From Oceanospirillaceae bacterium (lineage in GTDB: Bacteria > Pseudomonadota > Gammaproteobacteria > Pseudomonadales > Balneatricaceae), in contig JABGSN010000028.1 of NCBI GenBank assembly GCA_018647765.1, positions 1-64,000 of the forward strand: 64,000 nucleotides of DNA, given 5' to 3'. Position numbers and translations under genes: made by a program. The notes under the pieces were generated by a model. It was given only the letters and a program-made list of their open reading frames with translations, had not been told where the DNA came from and made no database searches. Shown here piece after piece: positions 33,574 through 44,866 of the stretch (positions are counted from its first letter, which is position 1; each line of letters opens with the position of its first letter).

Positions 33574-34422
33574 TTAAAGCGGGGTTTTAAATTGTGTGTG
33601 TGTGGTTTCTAAAGCCTTATACACAGGTTCTCGCTTTTGGCCTTTGCTCATCATGGCTTCCATCATATCCACTTCGGGCTGTAACATGCCCGCTTGCCAT
33701 GTGGCCTGATATTTCAGCGCATCATCAGTGCTGTGGTTGAGGCCATAATTAATCATCTCTTTACAGCCGTACACCGCCAAGGGTGAGTGGTTAGCCATGG
33801 TTTGAGCTAACACCATCACTTCGCTCATCATCGTGTCTACATCACTAAATACCTGATTTACCAAGCCACTCGACAATGCTTCTTGGCTATACAAGCGTCT
33901 GCCAGTATAGGCCAGTTCTTTGGCAAGGCCGGGTGCAATAAGTTTGGGTAAGCGCTGTAAGGTGCCTAAGTCGGCAGCCATGCCAAGGCGGATTTCCTCA
34001 ATACTAGTAAACGCATCTTCAGTCATGTAACGGCAATCACAGGCACAAACTAAATCTAGCGCACCACCGATGGCGCCACCTTGAATGGCGGCTAAAACGG
34101 GCATACGTAAACTCTCGACGCTGCTAATCACCGCTTGTAGGTGCAATACGATTTGACGCATATGTTCATTGCGCCTTGCTGGATCTTTAGGGCGTTTAAT
34201 GGCTCCGCTGGTAAACACGGCTAAATCCATACCGGCACAAAAGTGTTTGCCTTCACCACTAATGACTAACACACGGACTTCTGGATCATCGTCTAGGGCT
34301 GTTATGGCTTGCGGGAACTCCTGCCAAAATTCAAGGCTCATAGCGTTGTATTTTAGCGGCCGATTAAAGCGTAAATGAGCCACATGGTTTTCAACGGTTA
34401 AATCAAACGTAGTGTAGTCCAC
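33574..34422 (-). CDS. Crotonase/enoyl-CoA hydratase-family protein
   Basis: A 282-residue crotonase-fold protein. The oxyanion-hole segments are GEGKHFCAGMDLAVF (about 56-70) and AIQGGAIGGALDLVCACD, and EIRLGMAADLGTLQRLPKL carries the position of a catalytic acid (E and D) as in dienoyl-CoA isomerases. Ten bases downstream of fadH on the same strand, it probably acts with FadH on unsaturated fatty acyl-CoA, perhaps as a delta(3,5)-delta(2,4)-dienoyl-CoA isomerase. Confidence 0.88.
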   Translation of the reverse strand: MDYTTFDLTVENHVAHLRFNRPLKYNAMSLEFWQEFPQAITALDDDPEVRVLVISGEGKHFCAGMDLAVFTSGAIKRPKDPARRNEHMRQIVLHLQAVISSVESLRMPVLAAIQGGAIGGALDLVCACDCRYMTEDAFTSIEEIRLGMAADLGTLQRLPKLIAPGLAKELAYTGRRLYSQEALSSGLVNQVFSDVDTMMSEVMVLAQTMANHSPLAVYGCKEMINYGLNHSTDDALKYQATWQAGMLQPEVDMMEAMMSKGQKREPVYKALETTHTQFKTPL

Positions 34423-34431
34423 AAGTTACTC

Positions 34432-36495
<2,064 letters not shown>

Positions 36496-36565
36496 TCAGG
36501 TTAGGTGTTGTGGCCAAGAGGGTCAAATAATTATACCTTCATGACCACTAGGTCAATGTAATGGG

Positions 36566-37417
36566 CTACTGGAGCAGGTCCATCATGTTAGCAGGCATAG
36601 GTGTCTCGAAGGTAAGGCGTTTGCCCGTTTCTGGCCGTGTAATGCTTAGGCTCACGGCGTGTAACCCCGTACGTGGGCCGTAGGTGCCATAGTGGCCGTC
36701 TCCAACGACAGGGTGCCCCAACCAGGCCATATGCGCCAAAATTTGGTGGTACCTACCTGTTTCTACGCGAACCTCCACTAGGGAACGACTGTTAACTGTG
36801 CGCAATGTTTTAAAATGAGTCACGGCTTTTTTGGCGTCGTCATGTGGGCCAACAATCACTTGTTGGTTCTCATAGTCCGTACGCAACGGCTGGTCTATAC
36901 GCCCTTGGCTTGGGTTAGGGCTACCTTCGACTATGGCAAGATAGGTTTTCTCGGCTTGCCCCCAGTCTTCGTTAATTGCTTCGCGCATTTTGCGAGAAGT
37001 AACAAATACTAAAACCCCCGATGTTTCTCGGTCCAGTCGATACACAGCCCATAGATTAACAGGCTGTTTGGAGCGGGATAACTGTTGGCGAAGAATCGCA
37101 AGGGCATGTTGTTTTTTTTCATCATCTGACGCAACAGACAATAACCCAGTTGGTTTATTGATCACCACAATATCAGGGTCTGAATATAAAACTTCTAAGC
37201 GTGTCGACTCACGAACCATAGGTTTGCCAAAGGCCCTAACTTCTATGTTATCGCCCACTGCAAGTGCGTGATCGTGCTGCATAATAGGCACATCATTAAC
37301 CGTAACACAGCCTGTTTTTAAGCGTTTTTTTATGTTGTTGCGAGTCCAACCTTTAAGTTGAGTATTAAGGAAGGGGAGCAGGCTTTCTGGGTGCTGCACG
37401 CGAAATCTATCAGACAT
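36566..37417 (-). CDS. RluA-family RNA pseudouridine synthase
   Basis: A 283-residue protein with an N-terminal S4-like RNA-binding region (FLNTQLKGWTRNNIKKRLKTGCVTVND) and the RluA catalytic motif YRLDRETSGVLVF with its aspartate, followed by VETGRYHQILAHMAWLGHPVVGD (HQIR-type motif). The ATG two codons inside the longest frame is preferred over an upstream TTG. Which RNA site it modifies is uncertain. Confidence 0.88.
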   Translation of the reverse strand: MSDRFRVQHPESLLPFLNTQLKGWTRNNIKKRLKTGCVTVNDVPIMQHDHALAVGDNIEVRAFGKPMVRESTRLEVLYSDPDIVVINKPTGLLSVASDDEKKQHALAILRQQLSRSKQPVNLWAVYRLDRETSGVLVFVTSRKMREAINEDWGQAEKTYLAIVEGSPNPSQGRIDQPLRTDYENQQVIVGPHDDAKKAVTHFKTLRTVNSRSLVEVRVETGRYHQILAHMAWLGHPVVGDGHYGTYGPRTGLHAVSLSITRPETGKRLTFETPMPANMMDLLQ

Positions 37418-37505
37418 TGTCAATTATTCCCTAGCTGGTGTTCTAATAATGTTCGGTAGGCTTATTATCGCTTAACGTGTTGTGCAGTAGCAATGGACCT
37501 CATGA

Positions 37506-38645
37506 CTATTGCTTGGTTTTATAAGGCAAAGCCGTTTGCGCCCATTGCATGTAGTGCTCTATTTGCTCGGCTTCTGCTTTGCAGTATTGTTCAATAGCGT
37601 CGTTAAAGCCTGTTTCGGCTAGATAATGGTAGGAGTGGGTAGTTTGAGGAATAAAGCCGCGGGCGAGTTTGTGTTCGCCCTGTGCGCCGGCGTCAAAATG
37701 AGGGATGTTATTGGCAATACAATAATCAATGCCTTGGTAATAACAAGTTTCAAAGTGTAAGAAGTTGACTTCTTCTAAACAACCCCAATAACGCCCATAA
37801 AGAGTGTAATCGCCCACAAAAAACAAAGCATAGGCTAACGGTCTTTGTTCTTGAGAGGCCGTGACCAGTAACAGTTTGTCGGGCATTTGCATTAACAGTT
37901 GAGCAAAGAATTCGTAGGTTAAGTAGCCTTGACGACTGCGTTTTAGGTAAGTGCTTTGATAACAATCGTAAAATTCTTGTAACGCCTGTGGCTCGATGTC
38001 GCCGCCGCGCTGCCAAGTAAACTCAATGCCTTGCTCTGCTATCACACGGCGCTCTTTATTAATGGACTTTCGTTTACGAGAGGTGAGGCGGGCGGTGAAG
38101 TCGGAAAATTCATTATAGTTTTTATTGTACCAATGGTACTGGCAGCCCGTGCGCTGATGCCATTTTTGTTGGTGCGCTGCTTGCCAGTCTGGCTGTTGGG
38201 CAAATAGCCAATGCCAGCTGCTGAGTTTAAGTTGCGCACACAGGTGTGGCAATTGCTCCTGTAGAAAACCAAGGGCTTGGCCCAGGTGGGCATTGGCAGC
38301 AAGTAATACTCTGGGGCCAGCACAGGGCGTAAAAGGCACCGCACTAATGAGTTTAGGGTAATACTCCAAGCCATAACGTTGGTAGGCATTAGCCCATTCA
38401 AAATCAAACACATATTCACCCCACGAATGGGTTTTTATATAGCTAGGTATTAAGGCGACGGGCTGGCCCTGGTGAGTGATTTCTAGATGTATGGTCTGCC
38501 AACCGCTTTTGCCGCCCACGCTACCACTGGTTTCAAGGGCGGCATGGTATGCGTATTGGCTAAAAGGGTCTGACTGAACTCCCAGGTATTGTTGCCAATG
38601 CTTTTGGCCGAGTTCAAGGGTGTTTGGATGGAGGTGAAGTTGCAT
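37506..38645 (-). CDS. DUF482 (FemAB/GNAT-like) protein
   Basis: A 379-residue protein of the DUF482 family, often labelled peptidoglycan-related N-acetyltransferase. Family marks are SVGGKSGWQTIHLEI near the start, FTPCAGPRVLL, the RKSINKERRVIAEQGIEFTW basic segment and HFDAGAQGEHKLARGFIPQTTHSYHYL near the end. The biochemical role of the family is not established as far as I know. It is a single gene. Confidence 0.82.
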   Translation of the reverse strand: MQLHLHPNTLELGQKHWQQYLGVQSDPFSQYAYHAALETSGSVGGKSGWQTIHLEITHQGQPVALIPSYIKTHSWGEYVFDFEWANAYQRYGLEYYPKLISAVPFTPCAGPRVLLAANAHLGQALGFLQEQLPHLCAQLKLSSWHWLFAQQPDWQAAHQQKWHQRTGCQYHWYNKNYNEFSDFTARLTSRKRKSINKERRVIAEQGIEFTWQRGGDIEPQALQEFYDCYQSTYLKRSRQGYLTYEFFAQLLMQMPDKLLLVTASQEQRPLAYALFFVGDYTLYGRYWGCLEEVNFLHFETCYYQGIDYCIANNIPHFDAGAQGEHKLARGFIPQTTHSYHYLAETGFNDAIEQYCKAEAEQIEHYMQWAQTALPYKTKQ

Positions 38646-38751
38646 GTAGGTTGCACAAATGTAGCGAAAACGTGAAAATGAGTAATACTAACTGCAGCAT
38701 ACAATAATAATGCCGACAACAAAATGACGGCACCACCATGAGAGCCACAAT

Positions 38752-39181
38752 ATGAAATACACCGTGTCTATGGATATCAATTTACCTCGGGAGCGTATGC
38801 TTGAGCTATTTGATAGCACCGAAAAATATGTTAAGTAGCAAGATTGCCTAGTTAGCTTTGACCATGTGTCTGGCGAGCCGGGTCAGGTAGGCGCTGAGTC
38901 TCGTATGGTGCAGACCATGGGCAAAAAGCAAATAGTGATGATCGAAACCATCACCGAACGTAATTTCCCAGACTCATTTGCCTGCACCTAGGAACCGACG
39001 GCGTGTGGAACCTGGTAGAAAACTATTTTCATGATCATGGCGATATTACGCAATGGGTTATGGATACTGAGTTTCGCTGTACTGGATAATGAAAATCATG
39101 TGTTGGCTCATGCCGTTTATGTTCAAAAAAGAAAGCACTAAATTTATGCGCCAGTTTAAAGAGTTTGCTGAGGCGCAGTAA
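38752..39181 (+). pseudogene. Broken SRPBCC (polyketide cyclase-like) gene
   Basis: The frame begins with KYTVSMDINLPRERMLELFD and meets TAG at 38836-38838. It continues with LVSFDHVSGEPGQVGAESRM and hits a second TAG at 38989-38991, after which homology shifts frame (GVWNLVENYF, TEFRCTG, then MPFMFKKESTKFMRQFKEFA). All parts match one SRPBCC-family protein of about 145 residues. At least two stops and more than one frameshift make it a clear pseudogene. It occupies most of the 640-base gap before yefM. Confidence 0.88.
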
Positions 39182-39223
39182 CGCGCTACAGGTTCAACAA
39201 GCAACGCAGTACACCCTTCTTTC

Positions 39224-39244
39224 CATTGTATTTAACGTACAATG
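39224..39244. promoter_or_regulatory. Candidate YefM autoregulatory operator
   Basis: CATTGTA and TACAATG arms flank seven bases, about 40 bases upstream of yefM. Half-sites TGTA/TACA agree with the TGTACA-type palindromes bound by YefM-YoeB in E. coli. The site would overlap the module's promoter. Confidence 0.5.
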
Positions 39245-39285
39245 TTTTCTCGGGCTGAAATAAACACCTAAAACCAGAGTTAACC

Positions 39286-39540
39286 ATGGACACAATGAGC
39301 TATTCATCATTTAGGGCACAATTGGCAGGTACTTTAGATCAGGTTAATGACAATCATAAGCCGGTGCTAGTGACTCGACAAAATGGCCACCCGGCAGTGA
39401 TTATGAGCCTTGAAGACTACCAGCCCTACGAGGCCACAGCCTATTTGATGGCGAGCCCTGCGAACGCCCAAAGACTAAATCAAGCCATCGCTGAAGTACA
39501 GGCAGGTATGTTGATCGAACGCCCATTGGTTGAATCGTGA
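39286..39540 (+). CDS. yefM: Antitoxin YefM
   Basis: An 84-residue Phd/YefM antitoxin: SYSSFRAQLAGTLDQVNDNH (DNA-binding dimer region), PVLVTRQNGHPAVIMSLEDY (family core) and a flexible C-terminal toxin-binding tail. It neutralises YoeB and represses the operon. Its stop overlaps the toxin GTG start (GTGA), so the two are translated in a coupled way. Confidence 0.95.
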   Translation: MDTMSYSSFRAQLAGTLDQVNDNHKPVLVTRQNGHPAVIMSLEDYQPYEATAYLMASPANAQRLNQAIAEVQAGMLIERPLVES

Positions 39541-39791
39541 TTCTGTGTTGGGCCGAGGCGGCTTGGCAAGATTATATATATTGGCAACAGACCGATAAAA
39601 AAATGGTGCAGCGAATTAACAAATTGGTTAAAGACATCGGTCGACACCCGCACCAGGGTTTGGGTGATCCAGAACCATTAAAACACAACTGGTCTGGCTA
39701 TTGGTCGTGCCGTATAGACCGGCAACATAGGTTGGTTTATAAAACCACCGCAGACCAAATTGTCATCGTTCAAAGCCGATACTATTACTAA
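39537..39791 (+). CDS. yoeB: Toxin YoeB (ribosome-dependent mRNA interferase)
   Basis: The 84-residue toxin aligns end to end with E. coli YoeB (LYWQETDK-like region, EPLKHNWSGYWS, HRLVYK). E46 and R65 of the catalytic set are conserved. The C-terminus reads RYYY instead of RYHY, so His83, a catalytic residue in E. coli, is replaced by tyrosine while Tyr84 is kept. Activity may be altered or lost. It starts with GTG inside the yefM stop. Confidence 0.93.
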   Translation: MILCWAEAAWQDYIYWQQTDKKMVQRINKLVKDIGRHPHQGLGDPEPLKHNWSGYWSCRIDRQHRLVYKTTADQIVIVQSRYYY

Positions 39792-39977
39792 TTTTGCTTC
39801 ACTTATTCGTCACGTTTTTTAATAGTTGTTTAGGTCGATATACAAGCTCAACAGGTTCCCGATGAATAACTAAATGTTATGAGATCTGGTGATTAATAGT
39901 TGTTTGACCTAAGTTAACACAGGCTATTAGACTGGCTGCTTAAGCGCGATTAGTTATGACTTATTTGTGAGGAAAAC

Positions 39978-40898
39978 ATGCAATTCAACGGTATCTATGT
40001 ACCTGTAATCACCCCCTTTAACGACGACTTTTCCATTGATGAAGCCGGCTATAGCCGTATTATAGATGGTGCTATTGCCTCTGGAGTGCAGGGCATTATT
40101 GTGGGGGGGACCACGGGCGAATATTACGCCATGGAAAAGGCCGAGCGGTTACGCACCTTTGCTATTGCTAAAGAGGCCATTGGTGGTCGTGTACCGCTTA
40201 TCACCGGCGTGGGGGCGTTACGTACGGAAGACACCATTGAGTTATCCCTGCAGGCCGATAAAGCCGGTGCCGACTGCTTGTTGCTCGGTGCGCCTTACTA
40301 CGCCATTCCTACGTCGGAAGAATTGGTGCGCCATTGCTTAGCTGTTGAGCGAGCTACCGACTTGCCCATAATGTTATATAACTTTCCCGATCGCACTGGC
40401 GCACCTATGGATGAAGCCTGTTTGGAGCGCTTGAGCATGCGGCCTAATTTTTGCGCCATTAAAGAAAGTAGCGGCGACATTAACCGCGTGCATTTGTTGG
40501 CTCGCCGTTTCCCTCACATTCAATTAAGTTGTGGTATGGACGATCAAGCCTTGGAATTTTTTGCTTGGGGCGCAACCAGCTGGGTGGCGGGTGCCGCTAA
40601 CTTTTTACCTAAAGAACACTATGCTCTGTACCATGCGTGTGTGGTGGAGAAAGACTTTACCAAGGGCCGCCAAATCATGACTGCCTTATTACCCCTCATG
40701 CAAACCTTGGAGCAAGGGGGCAAGTTTGTACAGTGCATTAAGTATGGCTGCCAGCTAGAGGGTATTGTCACGGGGCCCGTGCGTAAACCGCTGCGGGACA
40801 TGAACAAAGAGCTTAAACGCGAATTTGAAGTCACCGTAGCCACAGTAAAAACCACCATTGCCAATATCTGCAACCATTCAGGAATTACACCATGTTAA
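39978..40898 (+). CDS. DapA-family (dihydrodipicolinate synthase/N-acetylneuraminate lyase) Schiff-base enzyme
   Basis: A 306-residue TIM-barrel lyase. GTTGEYYAM (44-52), Y134 and R139 in YNFPDRTG, and the Schiff-base lysine K162 in IKESSGD are all present, so a 2-keto acid carboxylate is bound. It heads an operon with an aldehyde dehydrogenase and a PuuB-like oxidase rather than lysine genes, so it is a catabolic relative. One precedent is the deaminase of pyrroline-4-hydroxy-2-carboxylate in hydroxyproline breakdown, whose product is the substrate of an aldehyde dehydrogenase. Retro-aldolase is the alternative. GAGGA precedes the ATG. Confidence 0.88.
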   Translation: MQFNGIYVPVITPFNDDFSIDEAGYSRIIDGAIASGVQGIIVGGTTGEYYAMEKAERLRTFAIAKEAIGGRVPLITGVGALRTEDTIELSLQADKAGADCLLLGAPYYAIPTSEELVRHCLAVERATDLPIMLYNFPDRTGAPMDEACLERLSMRPNFCAIKESSGDINRVHLLARRFPHIQLSCGMDDQALEFFAWGATSWVAGAANFLPKEHYALYHACVVEKDFTKGRQIMTALLPLMQTLEQGGKFVQCIKYGCQLEGIVTGPVRKPLRDMNKELKREFEVTVATVKTTIANICNHSGITPC

Positions 40899-42406
40899 CT
40901 CAAGCCGAATACCTCGCTATTGCCGAGCAGATTAACTTTCCAACCAATGCGTGGATTGATGGCAGCTATACCCCTGCTATTAACGGTGGCACCTTGGCCA
41001 CAATTAACCCAGCCACAGGTCAGGAGATTGCCCAAATAAGTGCCTGTGATTCTGCCGACGTCGATGTGGCGGTAGATAAAGCTCGACAAGCCTTTGAAGC
41101 GGGCAGCTGGAGCAAGTTGCATCCTAGCCAACGCAAACAGGTGATGATTAAGTTTGTTAAGTTGATTAACCGTAACCAACAAGAACTCGCGGTGATGGAA
41201 GCCTTAGAAAGTGGCAAACCCATTAAGGATTGTGTGTCCATTGATGTGCCAGAAACCATTGATTGTATTCAATGGCATGCCGAGGCCATCGATAAAATTT
41301 ACGATCAAATTTCGCCCTCTGGTGACGCTGCCTTGGGCATGATTGTCAGAGAACCCATCGGTGTGGTTGCCTGTGTCTTACCGTGGAACTTTCCCATGCT
41401 TATGGCGGCATGGAAATTAGGTCCAGCGTTAGCAGCAGGTAACAGCGTAATCCTTAAACCCGCAGAACACACCAGTATGAGTTGTTTGCGGTTGGCTCAG
41501 TTAGCCCACGAAGCGGGCGTACCGGCAGGCGTGATTAACGTGCTGCCAGGTTTAGGTGAAACCTGTGGCCAAAGCCTCGGTTTGCATGACGACATTGATG
41601 CCGTGTCTTTCACCGGCTCCACCGAAGTGGGCCGGTTGTTCCTGCAATACTCTGCACAAAGTAACCTAAAGCGTGTGGTGTTGGAGTGTGGCGGTAAAAA
41701 TCCGTGTATCGTTTTAAACGATGCAGAACGTTTAGATGAAGTGGCGGAACACGTGGTAAACGCTGTGTTCTGGAACATGGGTGAAAATTGTTCGTCTAAC
41801 TCGCGCCTCATTGTTCATAGTGCTATTAAAGAGCAACTCATGGTTAAGGTGTTAGAGAAAACGCGTGACTGGATCACGGGGGATCCTATGGACCCGCGTA
41901 ATGCCCTAGGGGCTATGATTAGCCAAGAACACTTTGAAAAAGTGATGCAGTATATCGAAGGTGCAAAGCAGCAGGGCGCTGAGTTGATTTTAGGTGGCAA
42001 TGCGATAGAGCTAAACAATGGCTTATTTATTGAGCCCACCATTTTTGATCGAGTCACGAGCGACATGACCATTGCTCAAGAAGAAGTGTTTGGACCGGTG
42101 CTAGCGGTCATGACGGTTAACTCCGCAGCCGAAGCGGTGGCCTTAGCTAACGACACTTGTTATGGCTTGGCTGCGTCGGTGTTTACCAGTAACGCAAGGC
42201 GTGCCCACAACGTGGCCCGCGCTATTAAAGCCGGTACCGTGAGTGTTAACTGTTATAGCGAAGGGGACATGAGCACACCATTTGGCGGTTATAAGTCTTC
42301 TGGATTTGGTGGGCGAGATAATTCTTTGATGGCCCATGACCAATACACCGAAACCAAAACCATCTGGATGGATCTATCCACCGAATCTGACTCACAACTA
42401 GACTAA
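40892..42406 (+). CDS. NAD(P)+-dependent aldehyde dehydrogenase
   Basis: A 504-residue aldehyde dehydrogenase with N166 (PWNFP), E265 (LECGGKNP) and the nucleophile C300 (GENCSSNSR). It is closest in feel to PuuC-type gamma-(glutamylamino)butyraldehyde and betaine-aldehyde dehydrogenases. It overlaps the DapA-family gene by seven bases and abuts the FAD oxidase, so it should oxidise an aldehyde made by one of them. A semialdehyde such as 2-oxoglutarate semialdehyde or an aminoaldehyde is plausible. Confidence 0.92.
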   Translation: MLTQAEYLAIAEQINFPTNAWIDGSYTPAINGGTLATINPATGQEIAQISACDSADVDVAVDKARQAFEAGSWSKLHPSQRKQVMIKFVKLINRNQQELAVMEALESGKPIKDCVSIDVPETIDCIQWHAEAIDKIYDQISPSGDAALGMIVREPIGVVACVLPWNFPMLMAAWKLGPALAAGNSVILKPAEHTSMSCLRLAQLAHEAGVPAGVINVLPGLGETCGQSLGLHDDIDAVSFTGSTEVGRLFLQYSAQSNLKRVVLECGGKNPCIVLNDAERLDEVAEHVVNAVFWNMGENCSSNSRLIVHSAIKEQLMVKVLEKTRDWITGDPMDPRNALGAMISQEHFEKVMQYIEGAKQQGAELILGGNAIELNNGLFIEPTIFDRVTSDMTIAQEEVFGPVLAVMTVNSAAEAVALANDTCYGLAASVFTSNARRAHNVARAIKAGTVSVNCYSEGDMSTPFGGYKSSGFGGRDNSLMAHDQYTETKTIWMDLSTESDSQLD

Positions 42407-43737
42407 TGCCAGATCAAATGCAGCCGGTACAGAGCTTACCGGATTACGCTAATGACTGTGGTTGGTATAACAACCTGCCACAGCCTGCCGTGAGTGCGCC
42501 GTTACACGGGTCTGTGACGGCTGATATCGCCATTATTGGGGCGGGGTTTACCGGTTTAGCGGCGGCGCGACGGTTGGCCGAATTAGCCCCAGACAAACAC
42601 ATTGTATTGCTTGATGCTATGGCTGTAGGTATGGCCTCGGCAGGCCGCAATTCGGGATTTATGATCGACTTACCCCATGCGTTAAATAGCCATTCCTATA
42701 CCACTGACTTAAGCCACGATCATAATATTATAGCCTTTAATCGATCGGGTATTGCCTATGCAAAAAGCATCGTCAAGCAGCACAACATAGCGTGTGATTG
42801 GAGCGAAAGCGGTAAAATCCATGGGGCTACCTCGGCCAATGGGGCTAAAAGCCTTGATTCTTATGGGCAAGGGCTCGCAGCATTGGGAGAACCTTTTAGC
42901 CACCTTTCTCGCCAACAAATGCAAGACACCACGGGGCTCAATTATTACCACAGCGGTGTATTTACCCCTGGCACTGTACTGATTCAACCGGCGGCGTTTG
43001 TGCGTGGCTGTGCGCAGAACTTGCCCGCTAACGTGACCTTGTATGAAAACACACCGGTTACGGCTTACCAATGGGGCCGCCCAAACCTATTAACCACGCC
43101 TCATGGGCAAGTGAGAGCCGACCAAGTGTTGTTATGCAATAACGGTTTTGCGCAAGCCTTTGGCGAACAAAAAGGTCGCTTAGTGCATGTGTGTACCTAC
43201 GCTAGTATGACGGCTGCTATGACGGTTGAGCAGCAACAGCGATTAGGTGGTGACCAAAGCTGGGGGCTGATTCCGGCACACCCCGCTGGCGCTACCATTC
43301 GCCGTACACCCGACCAACGTCTGCTAGTGCGCAGCGTGATTACCTGTAACCCTAAGTTGAGTTACCGACGCATCAACATGGCCAAGGTTAAGGCGCAGCA
43401 TCAACTCAGCTATCAGCGTCGTTTTAGCGCTTTGCCAGATCTGAAGTTTGAACACACATGGGGTGGTTTGTTGTGTTTGTCGGGTAACGAGGCGAGTTAT
43501 TTTGGTCAATGCCAAGAGGGTGTTTATGCTGCTGTTTGCCAAAATGGTTTAGGCGTGGCGCGCGGTACCGCAGCGGGCAAATTGTTAGCAGAAATGGCCC
43601 TGGGTCACGACAGCGAGTTATTACGTCAACAAGTCAATCAAGGCGGACCCAGTTGGCTGCCACCCAAACCGCTGAGTGATTGGGCCGTAAAGGCAACCCT
43701 TATGATGTATAAAATGCGAGCCGGCCGCGAAGCCTAA
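42406..43737 (+). CDS. FAD-dependent amine/amino-acid oxidase, PuuB-like
   Basis: A 443-residue DAO-fold flavoprotein with GAGFTG (45-50) for FAD and the AGRNSGFMIDLPHA segment (about 79-92) typical of the gamma-glutamylputrescine oxidase group. The C-terminal GGLLCLSGN and NGLGVARGTAAGKLLAEMA match the second FAD contact. It likely oxidises a secondary amine or imino acid. It is the last gene of the three-gene operon, its ATG overlapping the preceding stop by one base. Confidence 0.88.
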   Translation: MPDQMQPVQSLPDYANDCGWYNNLPQPAVSAPLHGSVTADIAIIGAGFTGLAAARRLAELAPDKHIVLLDAMAVGMASAGRNSGFMIDLPHALNSHSYTTDLSHDHNIIAFNRSGIAYAKSIVKQHNIACDWSESGKIHGATSANGAKSLDSYGQGLAALGEPFSHLSRQQMQDTTGLNYYHSGVFTPGTVLIQPAAFVRGCAQNLPANVTLYENTPVTAYQWGRPNLLTTPHGQVRADQVLLCNNGFAQAFGEQKGRLVHVCTYASMTAAMTVEQQQRLGGDQSWGLIPAHPAGATIRRTPDQRLLVRSVITCNPKLSYRRINMAKVKAQHQLSYQRRFSALPDLKFEHTWGGLLCLSGNEASYFGQCQEGVYAAVCQNGLGVARGTAAGKLLAEMALGHDSELLRQQVNQGGPSWLPPKPLSDWAVKATLMMYKMRAGREA

Positions 43738-43756
43738 GTCGGTGCTGTTACCACCA

Positions 43757-44686
43757 TTAAAAGCTATTTAATAACCACTGGCTTAAGGCTTGTACATCGG
43801 GGTGATGTACTAAGTTAGATTTAATGGCAAGGTAATAGCCACGACCCGTATCCCATACTTTGTCGGTAAGCCGAATCAATTTTCCTTGAGCCACCAAATC
43901 GCCGGTGGAATGCTCAAAACCTAAGGCAATACCTTCGCCGTCTAACACCGCCTGAATTAACAGGGGGTAATTGTTAAAGGTAAATCCTGCGGGTATTTTA
44001 GCAGTATCATCATCAAGGTCCATGCCGGGCACATTAAAGTGATCTAACCAAGCAGGCCAGTCGATGGCGTCCCAGCCAATGTTGTCCCACAACTGTTCGT
44101 CCAAATGTAATAACCTGTGCTGTAACAGGTCTGTCGCCTGTAGAGGTGTTTGCCGATTACTCAGGTACTCTGGGCTGCATACGGGGTAGGCCTGTTCGGA
44201 AAATAAATAATGAGTTTGGTTGCCCTGTAGTTGGTTGTTGCCACAGGTGAGGGCAAGGTCTACTTTGTCGCTGCGCAATTCTTGCGCATTGTCTGAGGCG
44301 ATCACGTGTACCTTAACGTCTGGGTACTGCTGATGAAATGCACGAATGCGTGGCATTAACCAAAAACTAGAAAAACCTAAGGTAGAAGCAATGGTGATTT
44401 GGCCGGCGGATTGCGTGCGACGTATGTCGCTGCTGACGCTGGCAATGTGACCTAGGCCCATCGTCACCGCTTGAAATAACTTGTGGCCATCTTTGGTGAG
44501 TTCAATACGCCTTTGTGCGCGGTGGAATACGGCGCAACCTAGTTGTTCTTCCAAACGTTTCACTTGGCGGCTTACAGCGGCTTGAGATACACACAGTTCG
44601 CTGGCGGCTAGAGTAAAGCTTAAGTGGCGAGCTGCCGCTTCGAAGGTTACAAGCCCATTGATGCCGGGTAACTGTTTACGTAACAA
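43757..44686 (-). CDS. LysR-family regulator, GcvA-like
   Basis: A 309-residue LTTR: N-terminal winged HTH (FEAAARHLSFTLAASELCVS, QAAVSRQVKRLEEQLG), then a periplasmic-binding-like effector domain. The opening LPGINGLVTFEAAARHLSFT is characteristic of the GcvA group. It is divergent from the PhyH-MttB gene set and convergent with the DapA-family operon, so it is the natural regulator of one or both. Seven-base arms AACATTT/AAATGTT in the divergent region (44722-44755) are a possible site. Confidence 0.9.
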   Translation of the reverse strand: MLRKQLPGINGLVTFEAAARHLSFTLAASELCVSQAAVSRQVKRLEEQLGCAVFHRAQRRIELTKDGHKLFQAVTMGLGHIASVSSDIRRTQSAGQITIASTLGFSSFWLMPRIRAFHQQYPDVKVHVIASDNAQELRSDKVDLALTCGNNQLQGNQTHYLFSEQAYPVCSPEYLSNRQTPLQATDLLQHRLLHLDEQLWDNIGWDAIDWPAWLDHFNVPGMDLDDDTAKIPAGFTFNNYPLLIQAVLDGEGIALGFEHSTGDLVAQGKLIRLTDKVWDTGRGYYLAIKSNLVHHPDVQALSQWLLNSF

Positions 44687-44866
44687 AGGGTTGCTCCTGT
44701 GTTGTGGGTTATTTGAGTAGTAACATTTAGTTAGTTTTTTGCATAAAAAAATGTTGTTTGTATGATAGTCAAAAAGGGTTTATTTTGTCACTTAAAATAA
44801 TGTCAATAAATGCCTTATTAGAGCCTTTATTAAGCTGTATCAAGCCCATGTTGGAGAGTAAAACCT

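Noticed and set aside
39978-40898. Lysine-biosynthetic dihydrodipicolinate synthase (dapA)
   Set aside because: The catalytic residues fit the family, but the operon partners are an aldehyde dehydrogenase and an amine oxidase, and lysine genes are absent.
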